Assembly (NCBI GenBank): GCA_902461995.1
Contig: CABQAA010000006.1
Span: 1-18,534, forward strand
Direction of reading: 5' to 3'
DNA from: an uncultured Oscillospiraceae bacterium
Lineage (GTDB): Bacteria > Bacillota > Clostridia > Oscillospirales > Acutalibacteraceae
Length of the DNA: 18,534 nt
The translations under genes were made by a program, and so were the position numbers. Positions within the stretch are counted from its first letter, which is position 1. Each line of letters begins with the position of its first letter. Below are positions 7,492 through 14,948 of the stretch, one piece after another. The notes beneath the pieces were generated by a model. The model was not told where the DNA came from. It saw only the letters and a program-made list of their open reading frames with translations, and did no database searches.

Positions 7492-8298
7492 ATGAGTGAG
7501 AAAAACCACATGCCCATCCGGGAATTCTCCCGCCTGACCGGGATCAAGCCGGCCAATCTGCGCTTCTATGACCAAATCGGCCTCCTCTCTCCCGAAACGC
7601 GCGGAGAAAACGGGTATCGCTATTACTCCCGGCGTCAGCTGAATTCCGCCTATCTGATCAGCGATTTACGGGAACTCGGCGTGGGATTGGAAGAGATCAA
7701 CCGCTACGCGGCCGACCGCTCACCCGAAAAAATGCTCGCTCTGTTTTCCAAGCAGGATGAACGGATACAGAAGGAAATCGAACGGCTGCGTGAAATCCGC
7801 CATATTCTAAAGCTTCACGCCGATATGGCCCACGACGCGTTGCGGCATGGGGAAAGCGCCCTTTTGCTGGAGGAGCGGGAGCGGGAAGCCCTCTTCCTTT
7901 GTCCGCCCATCCCGGCCGGAATGGATGAGGAGGAAGGCAGTATATTTTCCTATGCCTACGCCGGACGACATGGCATCCATCTGGGGTATCCTCTCGGGGC
8001 CATCGTCCGGCAGGACGATTTCACAGCCGGATGCACCTTTCCCGCCTCCCGCTTCTATTTCAAGACACACCGGCGGCGTAACGCCTGGAAACCGGCGGGA
8101 TTATACGCCGTGGCTTATGCCCGGTGCGATGTACCGCCGTCGGAAGAAGTCTATCACCGGCTGCTTCACTATATCCGGGAGCAGAACCTGCGTCCCTGCG
8201 GAGACGTCTACGAGGAGTATCCATTGGATGAAATGGCAGTACAGGATACCGATCGGTTCGGCATCCGCCTGGAAGTCCCGGTTCAGCGCGTGACGTGA
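7492..8298 (+). CDS. MerR-family regulator with GyrI-like ligand-binding domain (BmrR-like)
   Basis: A 268-residue transcription factor. Residues about 8-50 form the MerR winged helix (MPIREFSRLTGIKPANLRFY, then GYRYYSRRQL), followed by the second DNA-binding helix region to about 75. A long dimerisation coiled coil lies at about 83-118. The C-terminal part (about 125-268) has the length and pattern of a GyrI-like effector-binding domain, as in BmrR, which binds hydrophobic cations. The ATG is behind AGGAGG. The gene is divergent from the exporter pair and the shared 116-base gap holds a 19-bp-spacer promoter, so it most likely activates the exporter when ligand is bound. Ligand unknown. Confidence 0.9.
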   Translation: MSEKNHMPIREFSRLTGIKPANLRFYDQIGLLSPETRGENGYRYYSRRQLNSAYLISDLRELGVGLEEINRYAADRSPEKMLALFSKQDERIQKEIERLREIRHILKLHADMAHDALRHGESALLLEEREREALFLCPPIPAGMDEEEGSIFSYAYAGRHGIHLGYPLGAIVRQDDFTAGCTFPASRFYFKTHRRRNAWKPAGLYAVAYARCDVPPSEEVYHRLLHYIREQNLRPCGDVYEEYPLDEMAVQDTDRFGIRLEVPVQRVT

Positions 8299-8635
8299 TC
8301 CGGTCGGTCCGGTCCGCTATAAGGACCTGATCGATGACCATCCGGTATGGGGCCGACCGTTTGGCCCGGCGCAGCTTCCCCGGGAAGGTATGCATCCATT
8401 GCGGCGCCCGATGAGCCGCACCGGAAATTCATATCGGCGGATGCCGGGTGAAGGCCGCTCTCACGGTCCGCCGTCCTCCCCGTCAATCCGTTTTTACGTA
8501 TCGGGTTCCATCTGCAGCCAAACGGTGTTCCGCATCATCTGCAGACGACTGTGAAAATATGCGCAGCGGGAGCGCGGGGCAGCGGCATACAGCGCCCTCT
8601 TTCAATAGGATAAAAGGGGATTCTCGCATGGGTTA
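8299..8635. other. GC-rich gap with hairpins, no credible gene
   Basis: No reading frame here has a good start, a ribosome site and protein-like composition. The stretch holds two inverted repeats: CGGTCGG (8301-8307) with CCGACCG (8353-8359), enclosing a smaller hairpin GGTCC (8311-8315)/GGACC (8323-8327); and CGGCGGA (8435-8441) with TCCGCCG (8467-8473), enclosing GTGA/TCAC. None has a following T run, so they are not standard terminators. It may be a decayed gene or a structured leader. Confidence 0.4.
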
Positions 8636-8664
8636 TTGACATATGCCGGATAAGGAGGTATACT
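8636..8664 (+). promoter_or_regulatory. Strong sigma-A promoter of the DUF134/NifX operon
   Basis: TTGACA (8636-8641), exactly 17 bases, TATACT (8659-8664). This is the best housekeeping promoter in the window. Its -35 box and the start of the spacer lie within a CATATGCC palindromic site, so it is probably controlled by a protein bound there. Confidence 0.85.
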
Positions 8665-8691
8665 GATTTTATATTTGGCATATGCCGATAA
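8640..8691. repeat. Two palindromic CATATGCC operator-like sites
   Basis: Site 1 reads CATATGCCGGATAA (8640-8653) and begins inside the -35 box. Site 2 reads GGCATATGCCGATAA (8677-8691), with the perfect palindrome GGCATATGCC (8677-8686), just downstream of the -10 near the transcription start. Both carry TTG(A/G)CATATGCC followed by GATAA, and their centres are 39 bases apart. The position predicts repression by occlusion, most simply autoregulation by the DUF134 protein encoded next. Confidence 0.65.
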
Positions 8692-8706
8692 CCGAGGAGG
8701 ATATCC

Positions 8707-9057
8707 ATGCCACGCCCCTGCAAAAGAAGGCGAATCTGCGCCAAACCGGCCTGCGGCCGTTTCGGCCCCAAAAACGCCGCGGAAAATCCACATACCATCA
8801 TCGCGATGACCCTGGACGAATATGAGAGCATCCGCCTCATCGATTTGGAGGGGCTGACACAGGAGCAGTGTGCCGCCCAGATGAATGTCTCCCGGACAAC
8901 CGCTCAGGCGATTTACGGCAGTGCCCGGCTCAAGCTGGCGAAATGCCTGGTAAAGGCATGCGATCTCGTGATCGAGGGCGGAGACTATGTCCTTTGCGAC
9001 CGGGAAACGGAAGGGTGTGGCCGGTGCTGCTGTCATCGTTCAAAAAGTCCATCATAG
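8707..9057 (+). CDS. DUF134-family DNA-binding protein
   Basis: A 116-residue protein that matches the DUF134 family: start MPRPCKRRRIC with paired Cys, then the conserved block DEYESIRLIDLEGLTQEQCA, and a sigma-region-4-like helix-turn-helix (about 45-75, MNVSRTTAQAIYGSARLKLA). The C-terminus is Cys-rich (CGRCCCH, 104-110) and may bind metal or a cluster. DUF134 genes are commonly next to NifX/NifB-type iron-molybdenum-cofactor-like proteins, as here. The ATG is 6 bases from GAGGAGG. It is likely the local regulator and may sense Fe-S or redox state through its Cys residues; that role is inferred. Confidence 0.9.
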   Translation: MPRPCKRRRICAKPACGRFGPKNAAENPHTIIAMTLDEYESIRLIDLEGLTQEQCAAQMNVSRTTAQAIYGSARLKLAKCLVKACDLVIEGGDYVLCDRETEGCGRCCCHRSKSPS

Positions 9058-9118
9058 CGGGGATTCCGCCGGGTCCCGTCCGGAAGTTCCATCTATTATA
9101 TAAGGAGGTTCCTATACA

Positions 9119-9523
9119 ATGAAAGTTGCCGTCACCTATGAAAATGGAGAGGTTTTCCAGCACTTTGGCCACTGTGCGAACTTCAAAATCTATGAAGTGG
9201 ATCAGCAGCAGGTGCAATCGGCGCAGATAGTCAGCGCTGCCGGCAGCGGCCACGGCGCCTTGGCCTGCTTTTTAAAGAAGCTGCAGGTGAGTGTCCTCAT
9301 CTGCGGCGGGATCGGCGGAGGGGCGAGAACTGCTCTGGCCGACGCGGGAATCGAGCTCTTCCCGGGCGTATCGGGAAATGCGGATGAATCTGTACAGGCT
9401 TGGCTGGCCGGCCGGCTGCAATTCAATCCAAACACCATGTGCAGCCATCATCACGAGGGCGGGCACTCCTGCTCAGACCATCGGTGCGGCGAAGATAAGC
9501 ACGGCTGCTCGGGCAACCACTGA
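9119..9523 (+). CDS. NifX/NifB-type dinitrogenase iron-molybdenum cofactor domain protein
   Basis: A 134-residue protein. Residues 1-105 fit the NifB/NifX cofactor-binding fold: MKVAVTYENGEVFQHFGHC with the HFGHC ligand motif (15-19), and ICGGIGGGARTALADAGIEL (61-80). The tail (108-134) is a His/Cys-rich metal-binding segment, CSHHHEGGHSC and further Cys/His. Stand-alone members of this family carry or assemble metal clusters and occur in many anaerobes that do not fix nitrogen. No nitrogenase genes are in the window. It begins 61 bases after the DUF134 gene behind AAGGAGG (10-base spacing) and ends before a strong terminator. Confidence 0.9.
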   Translation: MKVAVTYENGEVFQHFGHCANFKIYEVDQQQVQSAQIVSAAGSGHGALACFLKKLQVSVLICGGIGGGARTALADAGIELFPGVSGNADESVQAWLAGRLQFNPNTMCSHHHEGGHSCSDHRCGEDKHGCSGNH

Positions 9524-9552
9524 GATCTTTCGCCTCTCCCTATACCTTGCTG

Positions 9553-9599
9553 AAAAGCAGCCGATCCCCGGCGTTTGAACCGGGAATCGGCTGCTTTTT
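9553..9599 (+). terminator. Rho-independent terminator after the DUF134/NifX operon
   Basis: GCAGCCGAT (9557-9565) pairs with ATCGGCTGC (9586-9594), and CCCGG (9567-9571) with CCGGG (9580-9584), with one C-A mismatch and an 8-base loop. It is followed by TTTTT and preceded by AAAA, so it could also work leftward. Confidence 0.93.
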
Positions 9600-9811
9600 C
9601 TGTCATAAACGGGATCTCTCCGTGTTCTGTAATGGTCTAACGCCGGGACTTCCCGCCGGTTTTAAAGCTTCTTGTCACTGCGGTAGGGGGCTTTTTTATT
9701 TTGGCTTTTTGCATTTCGTTCAGATACCGAATCCTTTGCAATGGGCGGCGGCAATTCCCTTTCCTATTTGCGGTCAGTTCTAGTTTATGTCTATAGATTA
9801 AGTATATTTTT
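9600..9811. other. Gap without a credible gene
   Basis: From the terminator to the AT-rich promoter region I see no gene. The stretch around 9640-9780 is unlike its surroundings: it has a T-rich block (GGGGGCTTTTTTATTTTGGC near 9684) and a minus-strand open frame with a basic, low-complexity product that has no start signal. It may be a small interspersed repeat or a gene remnant; I cannot tell which. Confidence 0.3.
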
Positions 9812-9836
9812 TGCATGATAATATATAGAATATGCA
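9812..9836. promoter_or_regulatory. Inverted repeat upstream of the SDR operon promoter
   Basis: TGCAT (9812-9816) and ATGCA (9832-9836) flank an AT-only centre and abut the -35 box. The octamer ATGATAAT (9815-9822) recurs in the control region of the AraC gene and fdrA (14848-14855). A plausible activator site, but short and AT-rich. Confidence 0.35.
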
Positions 9837-9864
9837 TTGCCTGACGACAGGAAACCGCTATAAT
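9837..9864 (+). promoter_or_regulatory. Promoter of the SDR-dehydratase-flavoprotein operon
   Basis: TTGCCT (9837-9842), 16-base spacer, perfect TATAAT (9859-9864). The TTG start of the SDR gene follows 67 bases later. Confidence 0.65.
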
Positions 9865-9931
9865 TGAGCTATAGTAAAGAACGCCGGGCAGGGTGCGGCA
9901 TATTGAAAACAGAGGAAGAGGTGCGTGAATT

Positions 9932-10759
9932 TTGGCAAGAAATGTACTGATTACCGGCTCCTCTCGGGGAATTGGCGCGGCGGCTGCGCTGGCCTTCGCC
10001 AAGGAAGGCTGCAATGTGGGAATCAATCACCACAGCTGTACGAATTCCGACGCGGCCCACGAGGTAGCCGACGCATGCCGGAAGGCAGGCGTAAAGGCGG
10101 AGGTATACGTCGCTGACGTCAGCCAACACGACCAATGTCAAACCATGCTGACCGATTTTATTCGGGATTTCGGCCAAATCGACGTACTGGTCAACAACGC
10201 CGGCGGAGCCCTGCAGATTCCGGGCGGTTCCAAGGGCGAATTCAAGGATATGTCCATGGACTATTGGGATGCGCAGATCAACCTGAATCTCAATTCCGCC
10301 GCCTATTGCTCCCGTTATGCCGTGGCGGATATGATCGAAAAGGGAACCAAAGGCAAAATCATCAACATCTCCTCCGTACATAGCCAGATCACGTGGGTTT
10401 TCAGACGGATGCTCCCATACTCTGCCGGAAAAGGCGGACTGAATATGTTTACCAAGGCCCTGGGTGTGGAGGTCATCAAATATGGGATCAATGTAAACGG
10501 CATTGCTCCCGGTTTGGTTTATACCAAAATCGCCGACCGCTACAGCCCGGAAGATATGGCCTCCTTCCGCCGTCATATTCCCTATGGCAGCGGCGGGACG
10601 GTGGATGACATTGTGCCGATGATTCTGTTCCTCGCGGATCACGAAAAATCGAAATTTATCGTGGGTCAAACCATCTTTATAGATGGAGGACAAAGCGTTG
10701 ACGGGTCTGTCGAAAGCATGAATTTTGAATTGGAGGAAAAGGGCAATGAAAACCGATAA
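9932..10759 (+). CDS. SDR-family NAD(P)-dependent dehydrogenase
   Basis: A 275-residue classical short-chain dehydrogenase. Motifs: cofactor-binding TGSSRGIG (8-15), NNAG (88-91), INISS with the probable catalytic Ser148, and the catalytic pair in YSAGK (Tyr163, Lys167). The spacing between Ser148 and Tyr163 is about two residues longer than usual. The start is TTG: an in-frame TGA lies two codons upstream and no ATG gives the nucleotide fold; AGAGG lies about 10 bases before. First gene of an operon with an IlvD/Edd dehydratase and a flavoprotein, so the substrate is probably a hydroxy or keto acid. Coenzyme choice is unclear because the second strand ends in GINHH. Confidence 0.9.
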   Translation: MARNVLITGSSRGIGAAAALAFAKEGCNVGINHHSCTNSDAAHEVADACRKAGVKAEVYVADVSQHDQCQTMLTDFIRDFGQIDVLVNNAGGALQIPGGSKGEFKDMSMDYWDAQINLNLNSAAYCSRYAVADMIEKGTKGKIINISSVHSQITWVFRRMLPYSAGKGGLNMFTKALGVEVIKYGINVNGIAPGLVYTKIADRYSPEDMASFRRHIPYGSGGTVDDIVPMILFLADHEKSKFIVGQTIFIDGGQSVDGSVESMNFELEEKGNENR

Positions 10760-12422
10760 GCCAATCAATCTCCGCAGCCAGTGGGAATTTGGAGAAGCCT
10801 CGGAGTGCCGCCGCGGTCTGATGCGGGGCATGGGATATTCCGAGCAGGAGCTGAAACGGCCACTCATCGGTATCGTCAATTCCTGGAATGAATACAATCC
10901 CGGCCATGTGCATCTGGATAAGCTGGCCGAGCGGGTCAAACAGGGCGTCCGGGAGGCGGGCGGACTGCCCGTGGAAGTGATGACCACCGCCCTGTGCGAC
11001 GGCATGGTGCTCAAAGATCCCCGCTATATTGAGGTGCCCAGCCGCAACTCCATCGCCGACCAGGTGGAAATGACGGTGGAGGGAAACTTCTTCGACGGCA
11101 TGGTCATGCTGTGCACCTGCGATTCCATTGTTCCGGGCCACTTGATGGCAGCGGCCAGGCTGGACATTCCTACCATTCTGGTCACTGGCGGCTATATGCC
11201 CCACGGCCAGTGCCGGGGGCATGAGGTGCTGCATATCCATGCTCAGGACAAGGTGGGAACCGCCAAGGCCGGGAAAATGGACATGGACGAATACAACGAC
11301 CTGATTGAAAACTCCTGGGGAATCTGCGGCGCCTGCACCTCCATGACCACCGCCAACAGCATGTGCATGATCGCCGAAGCCCTCGGCATGACCCTGCCCA
11401 ACAACTCCACCATGTCCGCCGTCGGCTCCCAGCTGTATCATCTGGCGTATATGGCTGGAAAACAGATTCTAAATCTGGTATACGAGGGCATTACCGCCAG
11501 AAAAATCATCACCGTGGAATCTCTCAAAAACGCCATCCGGCTGGATATGGCCGTGGCGGGATCCTCCAACCTGATTCTGCATATCCCCGCCATCGCCAAC
11601 GAGGCCGGGTATGATCTGCCGTGGTGGAAATATTTTGACGAGGCGTCCGAAGAGATCCCGCTGATGATCGATCTGGCCCCGGGCGGTCCCTACAGCGTCA
11701 AGGACTTTGATCTGGCTGGAGGCTTGTCGGTGATGCTGCGGCAGCTGATGTCCAAGCTGAATCCCGACTGCCTGACCGTAACGGGAAAAACCATCGGGGA
11801 AAATGTGGCCGGCGCGGTCAATTACCGGCCCGAAATCATCCACACGTTGGAGAATCCCGTCTCCCACGAGCCGGGCATCGGCGTCCTCTACGGCAATCGG
11901 GCCCCGGAGGGCTCGATTTTGAAAATCGCCGCCGTTCCCCAGCCACTCATGACTTTTTCCGGGAGGGCCAAATGCTTCGACAGCCTGCAGGATGCGCTGG
12001 ACTGCCTGCGCAGCGGGGGCATCCATCCGGGGGACGCCTGCGTGGTCCGCTATCTGGGACTGAAGGCCCGGTTCGGGACCACGGCCTTTACATTCCAAGA
12101 GGAGCTCAAAGGCCACGCCGAGCTGTATAACAGCTGCGCTATCATCACCGACGGCCGGTTTTCCGGCGGGACCTCCGGGCTCAGCGTCGGATATGTGTCG
12201 CCGGAGGCAGCGCTGGGCGGACCGCTGGCCATGGTACGGGACGGGGACGAAATCGAAATCGACGTGCCCCGCCGCTCCATCCGTCTGTGCATCACCGACG
12301 AAGAGATGCAGAAGCGGACGGAGGCATTCGACTGGACGTTCCCGGAGGACGACTACCCCCGGTTCCTGAATCTCTTTGTCAAGAATGTGGGCTCTATGGC
12401 CAAGGGCGGCATCTGGGAATAA
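10746..12422 (+). CDS. IlvD/Edd-family dehydratase, probably sugar-acid or hydroxy-acid type
   Basis: A 558-residue Fe-S dehydratase. Three likely cluster Cys are seen: Cys84 (LCDGMV), Cys125 (CTCDSIVPGHLM) and Cys197 (GACTSMTTANSM). The C-terminal ITDGRFSGGTSG carries the Ser thought to act as base in the family. Biosynthetic dihydroxy-acid dehydratases have MGHxGM after the first CDG; here it is replaced by VLKDPRYIEVPSR, so this is not ordinary IlvD. Members of the family dehydrate 2,3-dihydroxy acids such as sugar acids to 2-keto-3-deoxy acids. The ATG at 10746 follows GGAGG at 9 bases and overlaps the SDR gene by 14 bases, indicating coupling. No branched-chain amino acid genes are nearby. 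Confidence 0.88.
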   Translation: MKTDKPINLRSQWEFGEASECRRGLMRGMGYSEQELKRPLIGIVNSWNEYNPGHVHLDKLAERVKQGVREAGGLPVEVMTTALCDGMVLKDPRYIEVPSRNSIADQVEMTVEGNFFDGMVMLCTCDSIVPGHLMAAARLDIPTILVTGGYMPHGQCRGHEVLHIHAQDKVGTAKAGKMDMDEYNDLIENSWGICGACTSMTTANSMCMIAEALGMTLPNNSTMSAVGSQLYHLAYMAGKQILNLVYEGITARKIITVESLKNAIRLDMAVAGSSNLILHIPAIANEAGYDLPWWKYFDEASEEIPLMIDLAPGGPYSVKDFDLAGGLSVMLRQLMSKLNPDCLTVTGKTIGENVAGAVNYRPEIIHTLENPVSHEPGIGVLYGNRAPEGSILKIAAVPQPLMTFSGRAKCFDSLQDALDCLRSGGIHPGDACVVRYLGLKARFGTTAFTFQEELKGHAELYNSCAIITDGRFSGGTSGLSVGYVSPEAALGGPLAMVRDGDEIEIDVPRRSIRLCITDEEMQKRTEAFDWTFPEDDYPRFLNLFVKNVGSMAKGGIWE

Positions 12423-12464
12423 GACCGTAGCCGCGGGATCAGGGGGCTCAAAGGGAGGGGCATC

Positions 12465-13964
12465 ATGCAGACAGACGTATTGATCATCGGCGGCGGACTG
12501 GCGGGGATCTGTGCGGCCGATCAGGTCACGCAGAGCAGCCGGTTGCAGGTGGATCTGCTACAGGATGGCAGCGGCGCTTCCCCGTTTATCCACGGCTTTT
12601 GCCTGCCGTTCGGGCCGGGGGATTCTCCGTCGCTTTTGGAACAGGATACCCTTGCCGCCGGCCACGGAATAGCCGATCCCCGGCTGGTACACACCCTCTG
12701 TACAGAGGCCTCCTCCCTTCCCGCCTATTTTAAAGGGTTAGATCTCGATCTGGACGGCGGCCCGGAGGGGATCCGGAGGCTGCAACCTTTGGGCGCCTCG
12801 GTGCCGCGGGTCGTCACGCTGAAAAACGACAGCGGAGCGGCGCTGCTCAGCCGGCTGCGTGGGCGGCTCGGAAGCACCGGTCGCTTTCGGGAACACGCCC
12901 ATCTACGGGCCATATCTCTGCTGAAAACGGGGGAGCGGGTGACGGGTGCACAGTGCTTTGATATTCGCCGAAGACGATGGATCCATCTTCACGCCAGGAC
13001 GGTGATCCTCGCCTCCGGAGGCTTCTGCGGCCTTTTTCCCTTCTCCACCAACAGCCCCGACCGAAAAGGCGACGGAATCGCCATGGCCGCACAGGCCGGC
13101 GCCGCGCTGACCGACATGGAGTTCATCCAGTTCGAGCCCAGCGCGGCCGTATGGCCTCCCTCTCTCTATGGGAAAAGCGTCATCACGACCATGTTTTATG
13201 AAGGGGCCGTTCTCCGCAACGCGGAAGGGCGGCGGTTCATGCCGGACGTCACCCCGGCCGCCGAGTGCTGCACAAAGGAGATTCTGGCCGCCTGCATCCA
13301 CCGGGAAATTCAAAACGGACGCGGAACCAAAAACGGCGGCGTCTATTTTGACGCCACCGCTGTGCCGAGCAGGATGCTGCACGGGGTCTATGCCCCCTAT
13401 TTTAAACGATATCAGAAGGCCGGCATCGACATTTCCCGGCAGCCCATGGAAATCGCCCCGGCCGCCCACACCTCCAGCGGCGGCATCCACATCAACACCC
13501 GCTGCGAAACGGACGTACCCGGCCTGCTGGCCTGCGGCGAAGCGGCGGGCGGTATCCACGGCGCCGGACGGCTAGGCGGCAATGCCGGACTGGAAGTGAT
13601 GGTCTTCGGGCGCATAGCCGGACGCTGCGCGGCGGAACAGGCACAGGAACAGGCCTCCGTTTCCGGCCCCGACACCGAAATTCCGGACGGAAATCCCACA
13701 ACTTCCTTGAATCTGGAAGAGGCGTCCAAACAGCTGAGCGCTGTTCTCGGCCAATGCATGAACGTCGTCCGAAACGGCCGGAATCTGAAAGCCGGGATCG
13801 CGAAAACCGAAGAAATTTTGGCCGCCCTTGGGGAGGTCGGGGATTGCTACGAACAGCGGCGTCTCGCCAACGACTGCCGCACCGCACTCGCGGCCATGAA
13901 AGCGGCTCTCAGACGAACGGAAACCGTGGGCTGCCACATCCGGGAGGATGCGGCTCCCGCATGA
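12465..13964 (+). CDS. FAD-dependent fumarate-reductase/succinate-dehydrogenase-like flavoprotein
   Basis: A 499-residue protein of the FAD_binding_2 family. The N-terminus has the dinucleotide fold DVLIIGGGLAGICAAD (4-19). Further motifs are KGDGIAMAAQAGA (201-213), MEFIQFEP (218-225), RNAEGRRFM (251-259), AHTSSGGI (334-341) and the C-terminal FAD motif VPGLLACGEAAGGIHGAGRL (351-370). By analogy with FrdA and NadB the candidate active-site residues His335, Arg256/257 and Arg369 are kept. There is no signal peptide, haem motif or iron-sulfur partner gene, so it is likely a soluble enoate reductase or acid oxidase. The ATG is behind AAAGGGAGG, 42 bases after the dehydratase. Its stop directly abuts the stop of the convergent AraC gene. 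Confidence 0.88.
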   Translation: MQTDVLIIGGGLAGICAADQVTQSSRLQVDLLQDGSGASPFIHGFCLPFGPGDSPSLLEQDTLAAGHGIADPRLVHTLCTEASSLPAYFKGLDLDLDGGPEGIRRLQPLGASVPRVVTLKNDSGAALLSRLRGRLGSTGRFREHAHLRAISLLKTGERVTGAQCFDIRRRRWIHLHARTVILASGGFCGLFPFSTNSPDRKGDGIAMAAQAGAALTDMEFIQFEPSAAVWPPSLYGKSVITTMFYEGAVLRNAEGRRFMPDVTPAAECCTKEILAACIHREIQNGRGTKNGGVYFDATAVPSRMLHGVYAPYFKRYQKAGIDISRQPMEIAPAAHTSSGGIHINTRCETDVPGLLACGEAAGGIHGAGRLGGNAGLEVMVFGRIAGRCAAEQAQEQASVSGPDTEIPDGNPTTSLNLEEASKQLSAVLGQCMNVVRNGRNLKAGIAKTEEILAALGEVGDCYEQRRLANDCRTALAAMKAALRRTETVGCHIREDAAPA

Positions 13965-14804
13965 CTAGATTTGATTGTATTGCCTGTATTTCAGCGGTCT
14001 CTCTCCCATCACTTCTTTGAAGTAGTTGGAAAACCGAGAGGAATTCTGGAAGCCGGTTTGTTCCGCGATCTCCGCGATGGTCAGATCGGTGGTCAGCAGC
14101 AGCTTCGTCGCCATGGAAAGCCGGTAACGCAGGATATACTGGTGCAGCGAAATACCGAAATTCTCAACCATCAGCCGGTTCAGATAGCAGGGATTGTAGT
14201 TGAGCGCCTTGCCGCAGTCGGTATTGGTGATGCGGCGGCTGTAGTTATCCTGGATATAATCGATGAGGGAATCGATCAATTTGTAATCGTTCCCTTTTAA
14301 CCGCGCATGACGGGCCATATCGAAGAAAATGCTTTTCAGAATGGAGGAGCACTTTCCCTGATACAGGGGTTTCTGCTGCTTCATTTCATCGATCAGCTCA
14401 ATCAGCGCATTTTCGATCAAGCGGATGTTGGGGAGAAACAGCGTGTCGTTGAGATCCGGCGCGTCGGTAAAGGTCACATGAGAAAACGCCCGCTCCGGCA
14501 CAAAGCGGTCCGCCGGGCAGGGATACTGTATATTGGCGATGTGGCTGTATTGCTGCGTATAATCAAAATCAAGCACGATGGCGCTGAGCTCAGGCGCGGG
14601 AGAAATGGTGTAGCGCGTCCCGGATTGAAACGTCACCAAGGAACAGCGGGTCAGCTCGACGCGCCGATCCTCAAAGGCAATGGTGGCTTTACCGCTCAGC
14701 GCGTAAATCAACCGGCAGTCATACGTTTTGGACGGCCCCCTCTGATTGGTGATTTTCAAACCGTCCGCAAACCGGATATAGGGCGCGATATCAATCAGAT
14801 TCAT
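13965..14804 (-). CDS. AraC-family transcriptional regulator
   Basis: A 279-residue regulator. The N-terminal part (about 20-120) has the strand pattern of a cupin-like sensing domain. The C-terminal part (about 180-279) holds the two AraC helix-turn-helices, with the conserved TIAEIAEQTGFQNSSRFSNY and FKEVMGERPLKYRQ. The ATG is 5 bases from GGGAGG. It lies between two catabolic operons: convergent with the SDR operon (no base between the stop codons) and divergent from fdrA, so it most likely regulates the fdrA operon and perhaps both. The ligand is probably the substrate or an intermediate. Confidence 0.92.
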   Translation of the reverse strand: MNLIDIAPYIRFADGLKITNQRGPSKTYDCRLIYALSGKATIAFEDRRVELTRCSLVTFQSGTRYTISPAPELSAIVLDFDYTQQYSHIANIQYPCPADRFVPERAFSHVTFTDAPDLNDTLFLPNIRLIENALIELIDEMKQQKPLYQGKCSSILKSIFFDMARHARLKGNDYKLIDSLIDYIQDNYSRRITNTDCGKALNYNPCYLNRLMVENFGISLHQYILRYRLSMATKLLLTTDLTIAEIAEQTGFQNSSRFSNYFKEVMGERPLKYRQYNQI

Positions 14805-14843
14805 GTCATCCTCCCGAGAAAATAAAACGCCTTATTTATATAC

Positions 14844-14871
14844 ATATATGATAATTATTTTCTTCATATAT
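14844..14871. promoter_or_regulatory. Inverted repeat between araC-type gene and fdrA
   Basis: ATATATG (14844-14850) and CATATAT (14865-14871) are perfect 7-bp arms around a 14-base AT-rich centre, in the 144-base gap between the two divergent genes. TATATC (14888-14893) is a possible -10 for fdrA, but no good -35 is visible, as expected for an activator-dependent promoter. Chance is possible because the gap is very AT-rich. Confidence 0.4.
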
Positions 14872-14948
14872 AAAAACTATTTGTTAGTATATCTTAAAAA
14901 CGGGGCGATGTCAATGCTCCAATCAGGAAAAAGGAGTAAGCGGAATCG

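Noticed and set aside
8448..8639. Small plus-strand frame of 63 codons
   Set aside because: No ribosome site, Arg/Ser-rich composition, and it ends in the operator region of the DUF134 promoter.
9869..11014. 381-residue open frame on the minus strand
   Set aside because: It covers the SDR gene and the start of the dehydratase, both clear families; no domain is recognisable in the antisense product.
10746..12422. Assignment as biosynthetic dihydroxy-acid dehydratase (ilvD)
   Set aside because: It lacks MGHxGM and any branched-chain amino acid neighbours, and sits in a catabolic operon.
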